This document shows, one piece after another, positions 24,030-35,698 of a stretch of 64,000 bases of DNA. Numbering within the stretch: position 1 is the first letter of the stretch; each line of letters opens with the position of its first letter. Location of the stretch: assembly GCA_022749755.1 (NCBI GenBank), contig CM040443.1, forward strand, positions 2,953,191-3,017,190. Direction: 5' to 3'. The stretch comes from Azadirachta indica. Its lineage: Eukaryota; Streptophyta; Magnoliopsida; Sapindales; Meliaceae. The translations under genes and the position numbers were made by a program. Below the pieces are notes generated by a model, which worked only from the letters and a program-made list of their open reading frames with translations, was not told the DNA's origin and searched no databases.

Positions 24030-24115
24030 TAAAAGTCGATTGCCGTCAACGGGTCTTGAACCCAAGAACCGAAAGAGAGCGCACAACAACCTTACGACTA
24101 GGCCAAACTTTGTTA
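24030..24115 (-). mobile_element. Candidate tRNA-derived SINE (minus)
   Basis: On the minus strand TTTGGCCTAGTCGTAAGG resembles a pol III A box, and CTTGGGTTCAAGACCC about 30 nt further resembles a B box (GGTTCAANNCC). This spacing is that of a tRNA-derived promoter. The intervening sequence (GTTGTGCGCTCTCTTTCGG) does not fold into a normal tRNA, so a SINE head is more likely than a tRNA gene. Confidence 0.5.
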
Positions 24116-24163
24116 AAGCATGTGAATAAATTATATTTAAGAAATTATATATATAAAATTTAT

Positions 24164-25839
24164 GGGAAATTGACATATTCCCCCTCGATGTTTGAGAGAA
24201 TAGTCACTTATCTCCTAATATTTAGATAAATATATAATTACCCCCTTAACTTTTGTTTAGTTAGTTGATTGATTAGTTAAATATCATTTATATTTTTAAA
24301 TGTTTAAATAATTATAAAATAAAAATTAATTATTTTAATTATAATAACTTAGTCCCCATTCTAATATTTTTTTACAATTTATATTTTGTAATTAAAATAA
24401 TTTAATCTCTATTTTAATATTTTTAACAAGATATTAAGAACTAAATAATTTTTTAATTTATTATTTTAATAAAAATTTTAAAAAATTATAATTAAAAAAT
24501 ATAACAATGTAGTAGACCAGATTCATATAGTAAAATACTTTTAACTTTCTACTTTTACTTTCTTAATAATAATTTGATATTTAATTGTCAAAAAAATTTT
24601 GAATTTTTTTAATTTTATTTTTATATACACTATATTCATTTAAAAGATTATGTTAAGTTCACTATATTTATTTTAAAAATATAAATAAAATATATAAAAA
24701 AAGAAAATTTGATATCGTTTGTTAATAGAAATAGTAATTAAATATATTTTATATATTATTATTAAATAATATACTTTAATTTTAATAAAAATATAAAAAC
24801 AAAAGAGAGCACACACATACACATATAGAACATGTATTTTTTTATTTATACTTTTATAATTTTTTAAAGAAAATATAATAAAAAGTTAAATAAGTTTTAA
24901 ATGAACATATTATATGTACAAATAAAATGTGACAATAATATATTATTTAAAATTCTTTTATAATTGAATATTAAATTATTACTGAAAAAGGAAAAGAAAA
25001 AATTAAAATTATTTAAGCGTATGGGTTTGATCTAACTTATTATTAGAATTTTTTTAATAATAATATTTTTTATTGAAAAAATAAATTCAAAAATTATTTA
25101 ATTCTTAATATATTTGTAAAATATTAAAATAAAGACTAAATTGATATAATAAAAATAATTATGTCTAAATTATTAATATATAAAATTTTAGGCAATATAA
25201 ATGATTTTTTTTAATTGGTCAACTAATGATATTTAATTATTAATTTTATTAATAAATTATATCAAATTTTCTTCTTTTATATATTTTATTTATATTTTAT
25301 AGTAAATATAATGAATTTAACATAATCTTTTAAATAAATATAGTGTATAAAAAATAAAATAGTAAAAAAAATAGTTCAACATTTTTTTGACAATTAAGTA
25401 TCAAATTATTATTAAGAAAGAAAAAGTAGAAAATTAAAAATATTTTAGCATATGAATCTAATTTAGTTTATTGTTAAATTTTTTAATTATAATTTTTTAA
25501 AATTTTTATTAAAATAATAAATTAAAAATTATTTCGTTCTTAATATCTTGTTAAAAATATTAAAGTAGAGATTAAATTATTATAATTACAAATATAAATT
25601 GTAAAAAAATATTAGAATGGAAACTAAGTTATTATAATTAAAATAATAATTTTTTAATTTATACTTATTTAAAAGTTTAGATATACAAATGATATTTAAC
25701 TAATTAGTCAACTAATAAAAACATAAGTTAAAGGAGTATCTATATATTTGTCCAAACATGATGGAACATTTATTTTTCTCTAAATATTAGGGGGTAAGTG
25801 TCTATTCCCCCAAACATAGGGGGTATATGTTAATTTTCC
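24164..25839. mobile_element. 1.7-kb fold-back element related to the one at 10296
   Basis: The ends are GGGAAATTGACATATTCCCC on the left and GGAAAATTAACATATACCCC on the right (reversed), followed by GATGTTTG-type words and, on the left, a TTTAGATAAATA-like step shared with 10296-12469. Long AT-rich inverted arms fill the centre. No clear target-site duplication: the right border abuts a truncated LRR fragment and the left border abuts unrelated DNA next to a SINE-like sequence, so one flank was probably lost. No coding capacity. Confidence 0.7.
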
Positions 25840-26041
25840 TTCCAAATTACAACAGTTAATAATGGACAGAAACCTGTGAGAATCCAAGCAACCAATGCCA
25901 TTCTTTCGCAAATTATTCTGTTTGGTGGTGAATGTGAAGCTCTCAGGCCAATCATTTGGAAGATTTGTCTAACAACTCTTCTAGTTCTAGGCATAAACTG
26001 AGGTTCTAAAGTTTGCAAACTTTGTAGCTTGCAGAGGGAGT
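25840..26041 (-). pseudogene. Orphan LRR fragment between transposon and spacer
   Basis: About 200 bp matches the LRR section of NLR C around 30090-30300, sharing AGAATCCAAGCAACCAATGCC-type sequence and AGTTTGCAAACTTTGTAGCT. Frames are broken by small indels. Its left edge is the end of the fold-back element at 24164-25839, and its right edge joins the duplicated spacer at about 26044. It is the only trace of a fourth NLR copy at this site. Confidence 0.85.
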
Positions 26042-26043
26042 TA

Positions 26044-28364
26044 TTTTATAATTTTACACAGATTACTTTTACTTCATTATTTCTCCATGTTGAGAGATAT
26101 TTAATTGAAAGGTGTATTAATTCATGTATTCTTTGTATTCCTGGTAAAAAATACGAAATTAAGAGTCTTTGTTAGGGAAATCCTCAAATTTGGTGCTTTA
26201 AAACACAAAAATAGACTAGAAATTTGTAGAATTACACAAATTTTAAGGTGATAATTCTCTTCTCCCTTGCTCCTTAAATTTGCATTCTACTTGTATCGAT
26301 CGCCATTGTACTGAGAATTAATATTCGTAGAAATATTTTTTAGATGTCTTACCTCCTAAGTTGTGCACCTGTATTTCACTAATGAACTAAATAATTTTGA
26401 TAAAAATTGGTTTAAAATAAGTTTCACCTCAAATTTATATTCATGAACAGATAAAAAAATGTTCATGTGGTTAAAATCTTCCTTAAATATTGTTTTGCTT
26501 CTTCATGACCGATTTTATTGCATTTATAGTTTGTTATGATGCATTAAATTTGTTATTGAGAAAGAAAATAGTATATTCAATGAATGATATATAAAGGTGC
26601 ATGATGTGTGTCAAAATTAATATTATATTAATTTTAGTTTAAATTTTAGTAATGTTAAGTTACAATAAAAATATTTCAATAATATATAATGTATGGGGGT
26701 TGAAAGTATATTGTGTAATGTAAATAGGACACTCACGTAAAAATAAAAAATATTGTGGTTGTCTAACCGAGGCCTACTTGTGGCTAAAACCCAAAGAGAA
26801 TGTCATTTGTAAATAAAAAGTTCGAACTCGGATAAGGTGAAGCACTATGAGTTAAGACTAAAAAAAGTGTTTTATTTATAAGAAGTAGTTCAAATTTTAA
26901 GTTTTAAACTAAATTATTTAAGAGATTAAATTTTTTAAAGAAGCTTATTTTATTTAAATATTAATTTTTATTTTATTATAATATAATTTCATAAAATTTA
27001 CCTGTTAAATTAATTACACAATTGAATTTAACATAAATTATAATTAACAAATTAACAATTCAAAAAACCTTTGTTGAGAACTCTAGTAGAAAATTTATTT
27101 GTAAAAATTATTCTAATATGAAAATTTATTTTCCTCATTAATTTCAGTAACTTTGTGATTTAGATATTTTTAGATCTTAATACTGCAATTAATATTTAAT
27201 TGATTTGAGTTATGTCAGTCTTCATCTATACCCTCAACTGTTATGCTTTACTTGGAAATATAGTATACATATGTTTCTATGTACCTTTTTTTTTTTTTTT
27301 TTTTTGGTAGATTGAATTAATATTTTGCAATTCTTTAATACATAATATTTTATCTTTTATTTATAGTTATTTGTATTAGGAAAAATATTCAATACCCTTG
27401 AGGTTTGGCCTAGCCTAATTATCCACTTTTGTCCTATTATTCGAAAAATATTCAATCCCTTCCTAAAATCATTTAAATGTTTCGTTTTTGCTCTTACAAT
27501 AATACATCTCATATCAAGCTATAGTTAAAAGGGGATTATTATCAGGGCCTCAAATGTCAAAATAAATAACCTGAAAGGGCTCTGTTGTGTTTACTTCAGT
27601 GCCTCTGAAAGTTAACCTATGGAAATTGACAAATATTGCAGAAGGAAATAGCTGAATTTTTATTGAATTTTAATGGGATACAACCAGACAAGGTTGTAAA
27701 TGTGGATGTTGTAATGTTTTATGCCATACATCTAGTCATCTTTTACACATTGTTTTGCCAACAAGACTTAAAAATATTTGATATAAGTGATAACATTGAC
27801 TAAGTGATTTATGTGTTGTTTCTTCTAAGTGAAGTGTGGGAATTTAAGAATGGTGAGGACTGAGGTCATATGATTGAGGAGCAACACAAAAACTCCACTC
27901 TTGGTAACAAAGTTCTCCCTTGAGATTTCTCCTTGATCATCTATAAATTAATGTAGAAAAGTTCTCCCTTGGAACTTCTCCTTGATCATCTATAAATTAA
28001 TATGTATCAAACCATACGTTAATATTTGTATATCTTAAATCAATTTGAAAATTATTTTGAGATGATAACAGCAAGTATGCGCAAAATGTGTTTAGAAACA
28101 AATACTTAATTATTTATGAGTAAAAAAGGTTATAAGTAGCAAATAACAACATGAGAGATATGTAAGTTTATTTTCATGACCTATTGTCGAAAAATATAAT
28201 ATATCACTCAATCATTATCAGATGATTCATGATATATTTGTATTTCAATGAAATATTTTTGTGCTATATGTTTAAGTGGATACTTGAAGATATGGGAGAA
28301 AAGTAAGAACAAGGCATAACACTAGTCAACACTTCAACAAAGAGGTTACTTGAAATACATCACC

Positions 28365-28403
<39 letters not shown>

Positions 28404-29480
28404 CAAACTTCAATTTGGACAAATTACATTGCAACTAGTAATATTTATAGTTCAAGTTTACAATTATTTTAACAATAAAATAACACACAACTTTGAACCA
28501 AACATTTATTGATGCACACTTGTATTGATTATGCAATTTAGCTGAATCTCCAAGGAAGCTGCAATGTTGAAATAACAAATGTGTTAATAGAAAGTAGTAA
28601 AGAAAATAACCACCGTACATAATGTATTAATCTAGTAAGAAACGCGTGAGAAAATTTTCATAAATTTTGATCAGAATTCTTTTTTTTTTTAATTTAGTTA
28701 ATATAAAATATCTTAATATTTTTCTTAATTTATGATTAAAAAAAATCCTTAATTTGTTTATAGCCAGTTTTATTGCATTATTTTAAGAGAAAATAATGAT
28801 AAGTACCTTTTTTTTTTCTTCTTTTGCAATTTCATTTAACAGACTGACTCAAAGAATAAAAATAATAATCCTAAACATGCCCCTACTAAGAAAAATATTA
28901 TTTTGTAAGGTAATAAGATAATATTTACAGTTAGAGACTCTATTTATGCCTTTTTAAAGATATTTTATTGTTTATTAAAGATTAAAAATTTACAACAATA
29001 CAGATATAAAAGTATTTATTTATTTTTTAAGAAGTAAGAATCAAAAAATGTTACTGAGATTTAGAGGCTATTTGGATGCAGTCTCAAAAATCAAAATAAC
29101 AAAAATATGTTTCATTGCATCTTTAATAAATTTTATTATTTTTTAAATTTCAACCAAAAAGTAATAATAGACTTTTGTTCCTGTTACAATTTTCAAAATG
29201 AATTTTTGAAATTAATTACAAATTTTTTTTAAAAATAATCTGTTAGACTTATTTTTAAAAACAATGTGAACATATTTTCTATTGTTTTCATTTAAGGACA
29301 TTATTTTTAATAAACACTATTAAAGACATTTCCTTTTAAAATACTATTTTTATAATTTTCTAAAACACCATTTTAAAAATATTACTAAATATCCTCTTTA
29401 TATTTATTTATATCTATCCAAATGTAGGATAATTTTTTCACAGAAAAATCCTTCTAACGGGAACAGCTGTGCAACTTAAA
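26044..29480. repeat. NLR-spacer segmental duplication, copy C (no gene)
   Basis: The uninterrupted version of the spacer, alignable to 7893-10295 plus 12479-13571. It lacks the 2.2-kb fold-back element present there, contains a local ~48-bp tandem duplication (27909-28003) and an (AT)n run at about 28369-28399, and ends just before the 3' end of NLR C. No coding region recognised. Confidence 0.85.
27909..28003. repeat. Tandem duplication of ~48 bp
   Basis: AAAGTTCTCCCTTGAGATTT and AAAGTTCTCCCTTGGAACTT each lead into CTCCTTGATCATCTATAAAT. The paralogous spacer copy near 9690-9730 has a single version, so this duplication arose after the segmental copy. Confidence 0.85.
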
Positions 29481-29516
29481 AACAAATTGAAAATGAGAAA
29501 GATTCAACAATATTAC

Positions 29517-31100
29517 CTAATAATCGCGTGATTGGATCGTCTCTCCATCAATCTGGATGTTAGGAATATGAGCAATATTGGGCCAATCTTCACCTGTTCC
29601 TGCAGGTAGGCATCTGTCACTCACCATAGGACAATCTTCAATTAACAACAGTTTTAATTCCCTGAGGTGACGAATATCCTCCGGGAGAGATGCCAATTTC
29701 GGGCAATCCTCGATCTGAAGATTTTGAAGTGATGTGAGATATTGTCGTGGGTCTGGTAGTGCTATGAAATTGGGACAACTGCCAATGACCAAAGTCTGTA
29801 AGGTGTTGGCAAAAGCGTCAAGAAGCCACTGAGGCAACTCCACCAACTGCAGAATTCCTGTAATCATCAGCGTTTTCAGGTGAGGCGTTGTGGTTGTGTC
29901 GGCACTGAGTTGATGATGACGTATGCTTTCTCTATCCGATTTCATTCTCAATTCGAGATCAAGTTTTTTACAGTCGTCGATTATCAAGTTCTCTAACGAG
30001 CTCAAGTTTTGGATACTGTGTGGCAAAGAGATCAGGCTTGGACTAATGTCTAAAGTTCGAAGGGTTTTAAGTTGGTCGATATCTTCAAACAAATATTCTA
30101 AATTACCGGACTTAAAAATGAATAGAGACCTGAGAGAATCCAAGCAACCAATGCCATTCTTTTGCAAACTATTCTGTTTGGTGGTGAATTTGAAGGATCT
30201 GAGGCCGATCAAGTACCTCACGTTCTTCGGCAACTCCTCTAGTTCGAGGCAATCATTGAGGTTTAAAGCTTGCAAACTTTGTAGCTTGCAGAGGGAGTTA
30301 GGGACTTTTCTCAGTCTGCGATGATTCAGATTGAAATATCTCAGATGCTTCAATTTCCCAATCTCTTTTGGCAGGACTTCAATGCTGGAATCACCCAAAT
30401 TAAGCACCCGTAAACATCGAAACCTTCGAATGCATGCTTCAACAAAAGCTTTTCCAAATCCCTCGCCTTCAATTGGAAAAAAAATAGTTCTCAAATTACC
30501 AACTTTAGGAAAGAGATCTGAAATTATCTCCTTTTCAGACACCTCACCACCTACAAATGATAAATGTCTGACCGTTTTGGAAGCCAATCTGAATTTTCTG
30601 TTGGAGTCAACTATCAAGAACTCTCCTTCTGCTATATTTGCTGCAAGATCATGCATAATGTCATGCATTTTGAAACTGACGATATCGACTCCTTCAGAAA
30701 GTCGTTTAAAATCTTGAAAGAAAGATCTTGACCATAATTCCTTTAAATACCGCACACTAACAATTTCCGGCTCTTCATCTTCACCTGGACTTTGTAGGAG
30801 CCCATGTGCCACCCAAAATAGAGGCAAATTATATGAACTAAAAACATAATCTTTCGGAAAGAGAGAACAGTAAACAAAACACCGCTTCAAGTGAGATGGC
30901 AACTGATCATAACTTAGTCTTAGAGCAGGTAAAATTTCATTTTCCTTCTCCCTCGCTTTCCAAATCTCACTATCTCTCACATGCTTCCACTCATTTTCAT
31001 CAGTTAAAGAATACAACAGACTTCCCAATGTTCTCACTGCCAAAGGAATTCCTCCACATTTTTTCACAATTTCCTCTCCAATTTGCTTGAGTTTGGGATG
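29517..31100 (-). CDS. CC-NBS-LRR (NLR) copy C, 3' part, cut by assembly gap
   Basis: Uninterrupted minus-strand frame of 527 codons plus stop. It starts inside the NB-ARC domain at the edge of an N gap (HPKLKQIGEEIVKKCGGIPL) and ends at 29517. Visible in order: GLPL motif (CGGIPLAV), RNBS-D region (RLSYDQLPSHLKRCFVYCSL), FPKDY, the MHD motif (MHDIMHDLA), then LRRs such as RCLRVLNLGDSSIEVLPKEI and LPHSIQNLSSLENL to the end. The coiled coil, P-loop and kinase-2 lie in the gap; by comparison with copy B about 1.05 kb is missing. CNLs are cytosolic immune receptors that recognise pathogen effectors and trigger hypersensitive cell death. Of the three copies this is the only one that could be functional. 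The true start cannot be seen; GTG 31067 is not a start. Confidence 0.88.
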   Translation of the reverse strand, partial: HPKLKQIGEEIVKKCGGIPLAVRTLGSLLYSLTDENEWKHVRDSEIWKAREKENEILPALRLSYDQLPSHLKRCFVYCSLFPKDYVFSSYNLPLFWVAHGLLQSPGEDEEPEIVSVRYLKELWSRSFFQDFKRLSEGVDIVSFKMHDIMHDLAANIAEGEFLIVDSNRKFRLASKTVRHLSFVGGEVSEKEIISDLFPKVGNLRTIFFPIEGEGFGKAFVEACIRRFRCLRVLNLGDSSIEVLPKEIGKLKHLRYFNLNHRRLRKVPNSLCKLQSLQALNLNDCLELEELPKNVRYLIGLRSFKFTTKQNSLQKNGIGCLDSLRSLFIFKSGNLEYLFEDIDQLKTLRTLDISPSLISLPHSIQNLSSLENLIIDDCKKLDLELRMKSDRESIRHHQLSADTTTTPHLKTLMITGILQLVELPQWLLDAFANTLQTLVIGSCPNFIALPDPRQYLTSLQNLQIEDCPKLASLPEDIRHLRELKLLLIEDCPMVSDRCLPAGTGEDWPNIAHIPNIQIDGETIQSRDY

Positions 31101-31102
31101 TC

Positions 31103-31202
31103 NNNNNNNNNNNNNNNNNNNNNNNNNNNNNNNNNNNNNNNNNNNNNNNNNNNNNNNNNNNNNNNNNNNNNNNNNNNNNNNNNNNNNNNNNNNNNNNNNN
31201 NN
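31103..31202. other. Assembly gap of exactly 100 N
   Basis: One hundred N is a common placeholder for a gap of unknown size. The gap removes the 5' half of NLR C and the last exons of the MACPF gene at 31220-33160. From the intact relatives in this window about 1.05 kb plus 0.87 kb of genic sequence is missing at minimum. Confidence 0.98.
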
Positions 31203-31219
31203 TGTATCGTTGTATTTAC

Positions 31220-32573
31220 CTGAATAGTATTTACGTATAGCTTAGGACCCGTAAAGGAAAAGCGAAGGGTTGGCGATGGAGTAGAGGTGTTTGTTGTTGG
31301 ACCAATTGGAATATCACTCTGAACTGGATTTGGAGCCCAAATCTTCTGCACTTGAAAGTCAAGAAAGTGTTGCAAATCAGCCGTAGGAGGCTTGCCTGCA
31401 ATTGGATATAGGATTGAAGAATCTATCAATACAAACCAATTAAAAAGAAAAATCAAATAGTTCGATGGAGAAAACTTTCCTGAGAACAAATGTAAACTCA
31501 CAAGTTAAATAGAGATTGATGGCATGTGATAGTAAGGCTTTTCCTGAAACTCCTTTAAGCAGAGAAGTTATAGGAATGAAGTTAAAATGAATTGCATCCG
31601 GGTTTGAAGGAACTGTTTGAAGCCACTTACTGTGGCTACTGGCTGATGGGTCTCCTCCCTTCCTGGAGAACAGAGCACTGACTCCCTGCAAACCATGCTT
31701 CCACTTCAATGTTACTACAGTACGTGTACAAATATAATATATATCTTTTACTTCAGTACCTATCTGTTATTACCTTATATTTTTGCTCTCCAGTTTCCTG
31801 GGGTAAACTGCTTGTTCTTGTAAACAACTGATCTCCCAAATCATTTAAGTATTTTTTGAGTTCTGATGGCTCCAATTTGGAAGATTTATCTTGCTTGACT
31901 AGCACCGTGTCTTGGCCCCCAATACTCAGCCCCACAATTATATGTGTTCCGTATTTCTCAATAAATCTATCAAACAAATCAACGTAAAGACTGATCGAGG
32001 ATATATATATATTAGAAATTAATGTATTTAATTAATTTTGTGAATTTCAAATTGAAATTTTCTATTTGGTTGCAATAGTTGACATTCTCTCTTAGACGTG
32101 CACTTAATTTCAACTTTAAGGACGTTTTTCCCTTTATTTTATTATTGACAATCTGGCACATTGAATTAGCTGGTGAATATTCGAACATTCGTTCGTATTC
32201 ATAGGAGACTTGGGCCAAACAGCAAGCTATTGGCTACTAGCTGCACTTTCCTTTTAATTAAATTTCAGTATATCATTCAAACATGTATATTTAAAACCTA
32301 TTAAATTTCAGTTTAATTAAGGAAAATAAATATATAAATAACTAAAAAAAGAACAAAAAGCTAACTATCTCTATATTAACAGGAATGGAAATGAGAAAAC
32401 TAAATCTAATTAATATCATGAAAAAAGATACCAATCTTTGATAATAAAATTTCTTTATTTTATCCTTGTCCCAATCGTTAAAATCAAAGAAAGAAAATTT
32501 CAGTATGTGTTATAGTTCAAGGAGCAGGCTAGACCTAAAAAGCAAGTAAATTAATTAACAACCTAAAAAGGTT

Positions 32574-32604
<31 letters not shown>

Positions 32605-33160
32605 GATACCTTGATAGGGCACAGGGATCCCAGGACGAAGGAACTGCACTTCGAACTTCGCTTGAGAGAACCAGCGGACACTGATCAATATAAATATTGA
32701 AGAGTACACAGAAGTATCCATCAACACCAAAATTTCTTGCATCATCTGTTGCCCAGGAACCCCGTTGCATGTTGAACATGGCGTTGAATGACCTTGATGG
32801 AATCTTACTTGATATCGACAACTTCTCGTTGAAAAATTCTGTCATCTGCACCAAATAATCACTCACAGCAATCGTTATAACGAGAAAGGAAGATATATAT
32901 ATTATATGTAATATGCATAGTACCTGATTGAAGTCGAGAATATCGGATTGGTAACGAGTTTGATCACATTGACTGCATTTGATATCAATGGAGACATCAA
33001 TGATGGAACCAAACGAAGGGACAGTGATTTCTCTTTTAACAGCTTGATTAAGCAGAACTAATCTTTCTTTGCCTTTGCAGTACTCGAGTTTAAGATCAGA
33101 TGTCAAATCAAATCCTCTTCCTAGGCTGCTTAGAGCACTCTCAACTATTTCCTTATTCAT
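31220..33160 (-). CDS. MACPF domain protein (NSL1/CAD1-like), copy 1, 3' end in gap
   Basis: Five exons on minus: 33160-32924, 32845-32610, 31966-31774, 31685-31502 and 31395-31220, with GT..AG junctions, 342 codons before the gap. The MACPF signature YGTHIIVGLSIGGQD is in the third exon. Plant MACPF proteins such as NSL1 and CAD1 restrain salicylate-linked cell death and defence; this role is known for Arabidopsis, not shown here. Compared with the complete copy at 37554-41245, exon sizes and phases match except that the 75-nt exon (PPQAFKVFDP...) is absent. Only an 88-nt intron separates its neighbours, and the reading frame is kept. Exons 7-8 lie in or beyond the gap. Intron 2 carries a (TA)n run near 32578-32604. 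The 5' start agrees with copy 2 by alignment. Confidence 0.82.
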
Positions 33161-33250
33161 CTCTTCCCTCAGAATAGCTGCCCTCTCTTTTTTTTTTTTT
33201 TAATTTCTTTGCGATAGGTTGAAATGGTCGACTAGTGGAGGAGATAGTGA

Positions 33251-33258
33251 ATATATAA
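33251..33258 (-). promoter_or_regulatory. Candidate TATA box of MACPF copy 1
   Basis: Minus-strand TTATATAT about 90 bp upstream of the ATG at 33160. In DNA this AT-rich the assignment is weak. Confidence 0.3.
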
Positions 33259-33907
33259 TTTTTAAAAAAAGAGAAAAGTTGTGTGGTTAGCTGAGAATCA
33301 AAAGACTTTTATAACTTTTGGGTTCTCATTGATTTCCTTATTATAGAATTAAAATATGATTGTATGAATGGAAAATGGTATAATTTAATTAATCTTTTAG
33401 GAAGTTTCCTTCTCTTTGTTGTTTTGTTCAAAACTATGACCACTCTTTCCATTTCTCACAATATGTATCACAAAAGTCTATCTACCAAGAAACTAATAAT
33501 ATTAAAATTATTACTAAACATAATGAGAAAGAGAAGCCTTTTTTCTCTTTTTGACAAAAACAAAATGAGAAAATTTAAATACATGTATTCGAACATAATT
33601 TAACCGAAAGATCACCATTGACATTGGGCCTAAAAAATTTTGCAAAAGAATGGGGGGTATAATGTTAGAAAAAAGAATTAAATTGATAAGCCAAATTCTT
33701 AACAGCAGTTTATAAAATTAATTAAAGAACAAAAATACTCATTTTTTAAATTCAGAGATTAAAATACAAATAAATTTATGTTTAAATTATAAATTTATTT
33801 TGCATATAAATTAAAAATTTCAGTAAATTTTCGTCCCTCTAGATTTAATTTACTGTAACTCTAAATCATAGATAAGTTAATTTTCTTTTTTAATTTCAAG
33901 GTGTCAT

Positions 33908-34540
33908 TAGGGATGACAATGGGCCGAGGTAGGGGCGGGGAGGCATACCCCATTCCCCACCGCGTTTTCTATTTTAACCCCTACTCCCTCTTCATTCTTC
34001 AATAAATTTAATGAAATAGGAATAAAGAATCTCTGTACGGGGAATGAGTTCCTCATCCTCATATTAATTCTTTATTTTATATTATTTTTATAAATTAATT
34101 TTAATAATTTGAGAATTTAATTAATTTAAATAAAAATATTATTAATATATTATCGGAAAACACAATATAGGGTCTTTTTAATTTTTAATTTTTTACTTTT
34201 TATTTGTATATTCTATTTTTTATAACATTAATTCATGACTTCATAATTTTTTATTACTAATTACATTTAATTATAATATATAATTTTAGAAATTGTAATA
34301 TAAAATTATATTTACATATATAAAATCTAATTTATAAATTATAATATATTTATATTATGTTTTAATGGGAAATGGGTAGGGGTGGGTTGGGCAAAGATAA
34401 ATCAATCGTCGTCTCATTAATAAATTGGGAATTAATTTCACCCCATTTCCACTCTATTTCTTATAAATTTATCTGAATTCTCTTCCGTTAGAGGTGAATT
34501 ATTGTAGGTTTAGGGCTCATGAAAAATTTTGCCGTCCATA
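33908..34540. mobile_element. hAT-type MITE (633 bp) with 8-bp target duplication
   Basis: The left end is TAGGGATGACAATGGG, and the right end read in reverse is TATGGACGGCAAA. The 8 bases GGTGTCAT stand directly outside both ends (33900-33907 and 34541-34548). An 8-bp duplication with TAGGG-type termini is typical of hAT elements. The inside is AT-rich with a GC-rich GGGGCGGGG-like stretch near the left end and GGTAGGGGTGGG near 34374, and no transposase frame, so it is non-autonomous. Confidence 0.85.
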
Positions 34541-34548
34541 GGTGTCAT

Positions 34549-35698
34549 TCAAGATTCAATGTCAATATTTTACTGCATGATTTGAGAAGCAAATCATTAT
34601 GTATGGAGAAAATTAATGGAAAAATGAGGGGAAAAATAAAATACATATAAGTGTTGAAATTAATTATAATTGGGTGTTTATACAAAAATTATGGTTTATG
34701 AGTTTAATAATAGTAGTAGTACTCAGGACCAAACTGAAAATATATATAAATAATATATATATATATTTATACTGACAATCTCTTTATTAAATAGATTAAT
34801 TAATTTCATTATTTTCTGATCACCAATAATTTCAAAAAAATAAAAGGACAGTCTAGTGGCCTTCTAGAGTCTAGATATCTCCAAAGTATACACAAATTCA
34901 ATCTTTATTCTACTATTTTTTTATTTGTAAACATCTAAAAGCTCTCAATTTCTTTATTTATATTTCAAACTCTAGCCTTGTATTTAAACTATCGCGAGAT
35001 GATATCACATTTTAAAATTCAATAAATGAATTTTATACATACATACATATATAACTATATATATATATATAGTTATTTCCCATTCTACTTATATGATTAC
35101 TTGACTTTTATCATTTTACATCTTGAAATAAATTAAAATAATTTTGATTCACTCCTATACATGTTTCAAAATTTTCAATTGATAAAAGGCTTCACCAGCA
35201 TTTATACATTTATATTTACACGTCTTAAAATTATTAAACTAATATATTGATTTATTGAAATGCACAATTAAAATATACGCATTTGTCTTTACATACAATT
35301 AAAAAAAATAATTACTATCCTATCTTAAATTAATTAATCTCACGGTACATAATAAAATAAAAACATTATAATTGTTTTACACTTGTAATAAACTATTAAA
35401 AAACCTCAAATACAGTCATTTAATCTTTATTGTTTTCATTTTTTCCGTTACTCTTATCTCTTATTCAACAAACCAACTTTTTCTTTTATACTATTGAAGA
35501 AGTGATTTCTTGAGATCATTATCATCTTACTATTCCAAATTCTACCGTTCTAACTTTTGAAAAAGATAAATGTTAGCAAAATTATAATGCAAAATTTTTT
35601 CCTACCACTCCATCTTCTGAAAAAGACATATTAACAAAATTATGATACAAAAATTTAATCAACAATTTTACATATCAAAAAGCTAGAAGAATAAATTT
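34549..35698. other. Intergenic DNA, no gene seen
   Basis: AT-rich sequence with simple repeats (for example ATATATATAT near 34745 and 35060). Nothing coding recognised. Confidence 0.5.

Noticed and set aside
31064..31501. Minus-strand frame of 145 codons spanning the N gap
   Set aside because: The frame joins two unrelated sequences through N; the real reading frames on each side are the NLR C and MACPF copy 1 frames.
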